Part shown: positions 62,333-64,000 of the stretch, piece by piece
Position numbering within the stretch: the stretch's first letter is position 1
How the letters are laid out: the number at the start of each line of letters is the position of its first letter
DNA from: Candidatus Ishikawaella capsulata Mpkobe
Lineage (GTDB): Bacteria; Pseudomonadota; Gammaproteobacteria; Enterobacterales; Enterobacteriaceae
NCBI RefSeq assembly: GCF_000828515.1
Contig: NZ_AP010872.1
Span: 629,222-693,221 of the forward strand
DNA length: 64,000 nt
Reading direction: 5' to 3'
Notes under the pieces: generated by a model
The model's input: only the letters and a program-made list of their open reading frames with translations
Told to the model about the DNA's origin: nothing
The model's database searches: none
Translations under genes and position numbers: made by a program

Positions 62333-62896
62333 TTATTGTTTAGGTTTCATGTACCAACGACGAATTGATCTAATAATAAAAATACCTATTATTACACCTA
62401 ATATATATATCAAATACTTAAAGGATTTATTGTTATGAATTAATTCACCAGCAGAATATCCTATTGCAGAAAAAAAACATCCCCACAAGATGCCTCCAAT
62501 AATATTAAATTTTAAAAAATGAATAGGATTTAGCTTGGTAGCTCCTATAATGATAGGACCTAGAAGACGCAATCCATACATGAATCTCGCACCAATTATA
62601 AATAAACTAGGATATTTATCTATGAAATTATGTATCTTTCTTAATCTATTTTGAAATTTTTTAAATCTATTAAAAAAATTGGTACCATAATTGTATCCTA
62701 TCCAAAATAGGAATTGATCCCCTATACAAGCGCCTAATATTGCAGTAGAAAGTACACCACTCAAAGAAAGTATTTTTTCATGTGCAGCCATACCACCAAT
62801 AATAGTAAATGTTTCTCCTTCAGCAGTACAGCCTATAAGCAAAGCAATATAACCATATTGTTTGATTAATTGGTGAATATGAATATCCCAATGCAA
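62333..62896 (-). CDS. yohD: DedA family membrane protein YohD
   Basis: DedA/SNARE-associated family inner-membrane protein; relatives flip undecaprenyl phosphate or other phospholipids. 187 residues (E. coli YohD 192). It aligns with YohD by LIKQYGYIALLIGCTAEGET, GACIGDQFLFWIGYNYG, and the family arginine motif FIIGARFMYGLRLLGPIIIGA. Four or five hydrophobic segments are seen. DedA proteins are collectively essential in E. coli, which may explain retention. Confidence 0.9.
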   Translation of the reverse strand: MHWDIHIHQLIKQYGYIALLIGCTAEGETFTIIGGMAAHEKILSLSGVLSTAILGACIGDQFLFWIGYNYGTNFFNRFKKFQNRLRKIHNFIDKYPSLFIIGARFMYGLRLLGPIIIGATKLNPIHFLKFNIIGGILWGCFFSAIGYSAGELIHNNKSFKYLIYILGVIIGIFIIRSIRRWYMKPKQ

Positions 62897-63046
62897 AATA
62901 TAGTTTCCTTAAAGTACTAGTGATTAGTTAAGATTATATATTATATTTAAATATATTATTTATCTTTATATGATATATATTAACAATAAACATTGCTATT
63001 TATAATCTCTGTCAAATGGAAATGAATTACTTTCCTTAAGCAATAT

Positions 63047-63151
63047 TTAATGAGAATTAATAAAAATACAATAACCAACCAGCATTAAACTACTCATACC
63101 ACTAACAGATAAAATAAAACATAGGCATATTATGATCTTTTTGTATTTCAT
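63047..63151 (-). CDS. yohO: YohO-like small membrane protein (34 aa)
   Basis: Short frame beginning ATG at 63151, ten bases after an AAAGGA site. It reads MKYKKIIICLCFILSVSG then MSSLMLVGYCIFINSH. Compare E. coli YohO (35 residues), which has the same layout of basic start, one hydrophobic segment and a GGVMLAGYTFI motif. It lies between yohD and fxsA on the same strand. Function unknown. The match is from memory and short, so the name is tentative. Confidence 0.6.
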   Translation of the reverse strand: MKYKKIIICLCFILSVSGMSSLMLVGYCIFINSH

Positions 63152-63316
63152 TTAATATGTTTCCTTTATGAACAAGTTTAATTATATTCTGGAACATACA
63201 GAATCATACTCACAGTAATAGTAATATTATAAGTATATATCTACATATTATTTATCTTTATTAGGTAGTTATTTAAATAAGATAAATGTTAATATTTTAT
63301 ATATAAAATATATCTG

Positions 63317-63745
63317 CTATTCTTTATCTTCATCTAAGTTTTCGTATTCTCCTTCAATAGTATGACCTTTTTTGGTATTTGACTGCCCTTTATCATCAAA
63401 GTCGAAAGTGAAATAACGCACTAATTTTAATACAAAATATTCGTGGATCAATGGAAGGAGTATTATTACTCCAAGTACATTAGTAAAAAATCCTGGTAAT
63501 ATAAACCAAATAATTGCAGATATTAATGAAAGCTTTTTGATAATTTCAGTATAAGATATGTTATTGCTTTCAACAAATTTATATTGTTTTCTAAAGTTAT
63601 ATTTTAAGAATGATATTCCTATAAAAAAAGTATAAATAGTTAATATTATAGCAAATATCATACCTAATATCAGCAATATATGCATAAACCAGAAAAATTC
63701 AAGACCTAATATCAAAGGTAAAAATATCAAAAATAACCAAAACAC
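63317..63745 (-). CDS. fxsA: Membrane protein FxsA
   Basis: Inner-membrane protein; overexpression of the E. coli protein relieves exclusion of phage T7 by the F plasmid. 142 residues (E. coli 158). Hydrophobic segments lie at about 2-20, 27-48 and 73-105 with LPGFFTNVLGVIILLP matching the family, and the cytoplasmic tail ends in IEGEYENLDED. Divergent from aspA, as in E. coli. Confidence 0.9.
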   Translation of the reverse strand: MFWLFLIFLPLILGLEFFWFMHILLILGMIFAIILTIYTFFIGISFLKYNFRKQYKFVESNNISYTEIIKKLSLISAIIWFILPGFFTNVLGVIILLPLIHEYFVLKLVRYFTFDFDDKGQSNTKKGHTIEGEYENLDEDKE

Positions 63746-63965
63746 TACATACTCCTATTTTCAGAATAATAAGTAATATTTAATATATTAAGTATTATAT
63801 AAAGATCATAAAACAAGAAAGATAAAATATCTAGTATACTCAAATTAGTATTATTTAGTTTAATTCAATAGTGAGTTATTTACTATAATGCTCTATGATA
63901 AATTATATATCAATAATAAAACAAATTTAATACAATAAAGTCAACTATTAAGTTATAAGGTAATC

Positions 63966-64000
63966 ATGATAAATAATATTCGCATTGAAGAAGATTTGTT
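63966..64000 (+). CDS. aspA: Aspartate ammonia-lyase, first codons only
   Basis: ATG at 63966, preceded by AAGG, opens MINNIRIEEDL and runs off the window. This matches the AspA N-terminus (MSNNIRIEEDLLGTREV), and E. coli aspA is divergent from fxsA in the same way. AspA deaminates aspartate to fumarate. Confidence 0.8.
   Translation, partial: MINNIRIEEDL

Overview
The window is a stretch of an AT-rich, reduced gammaproteobacterial chromosome. Nearly every gene has a close Escherichia coli counterpart, and many still sit in enterobacterial order (metK-galP-gshB-yqgE-ruvX-yggS-hemW-trmB-yggX; cca-folB-tsaD-rpsU-dnaG-rpoD; yqjDEK; hslVU; aspS-ruvC). Genes are separated by eroded AT-rich gaps and there are no mobile elements, phages or CRISPR arrays. 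This is the pattern of an obligate insect endosymbiont. Retention of metB, metC, metF and metK with loss of proline genes fits a sharpshooter symbiont such as Candidatus Baumannia cicadellinicola, but that assignment is inference from gene content and memory, not a database match.

Layout. 0.4-9 kb: S-adenosylmethionine synthase, a sugar transporter, glutathione synthetase, ruvX, the PLP-homeostasis protein, hemW, trmB, yggX. 9-13.5 kb: deoD and deoB (deoC and deoA not seen), a 1 kb non-coding gap, then metC. 14-24.5 kb: ribB, cca, folB, tsaD, the rpsU-dnaG-rpoD operon, pmbA, rsmI. 24.6-30.5 kb: RNase P RNA, yqjKED, a YdeP-type molybdopterin oxidoreductase, rplY, five tRNAs, tusE. 30.7-40 kb: ycaR, decayed ldtD, gloC, aspC, a probable decayed ompF, asnS, pyrD, hspQ, decayed ompA. 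40-48.7 kb: lonH, decayed proC, metF, metB, rpmE, priA, a shortened ftsN. 48.9-55.3 kb: hslVU, maeA, metG, ahpC, tRNA-Asn. 55.4-64 kb: decayed putA, tRNA-Ser, argS, decayed cmoB and cmoA, aspS, ruvC, yohD, a YohO-like micro-protein, fxsA and the first codons of aspA.

Function. Information processing is well kept: primase, sigma-70, four aminoacyl-tRNA synthetases, RNase P, CCA-adding enzyme, ribosomal proteins S21, L25 and L31, and tRNA modification enzymes. Metabolism centres on methionine and one-carbon flow (metB, metC, metF, metK), riboflavin and folate steps (ribB, folB), pyrimidine synthesis (pyrD), nucleoside salvage (deoD, deoB), aspartate/malate carbon (aspC, maeA, aspA) and redox protection (gshB, ahpC). 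The cell surface is collapsing: ompA, probably ompF, and ldtD are wrecks, and ftsN has lost its peptidoglycan-binding SPOR half.

The most striking signals are partial losses inside intact reading frames. PriA is full length with all eight zinc cysteines, but its Walker A and other helicase motifs are destroyed. Cca keeps its nucleotidyltransferase motifs but has lost the HD phosphohydrolase residues. At least six decayed genes (ldtD, ompA, proC, putA, cmoA, cmoB, plus probable ompF) are still readable by eye in gaps that ORF calling leaves blank, so this genome is in an intermediate stage of erosion.
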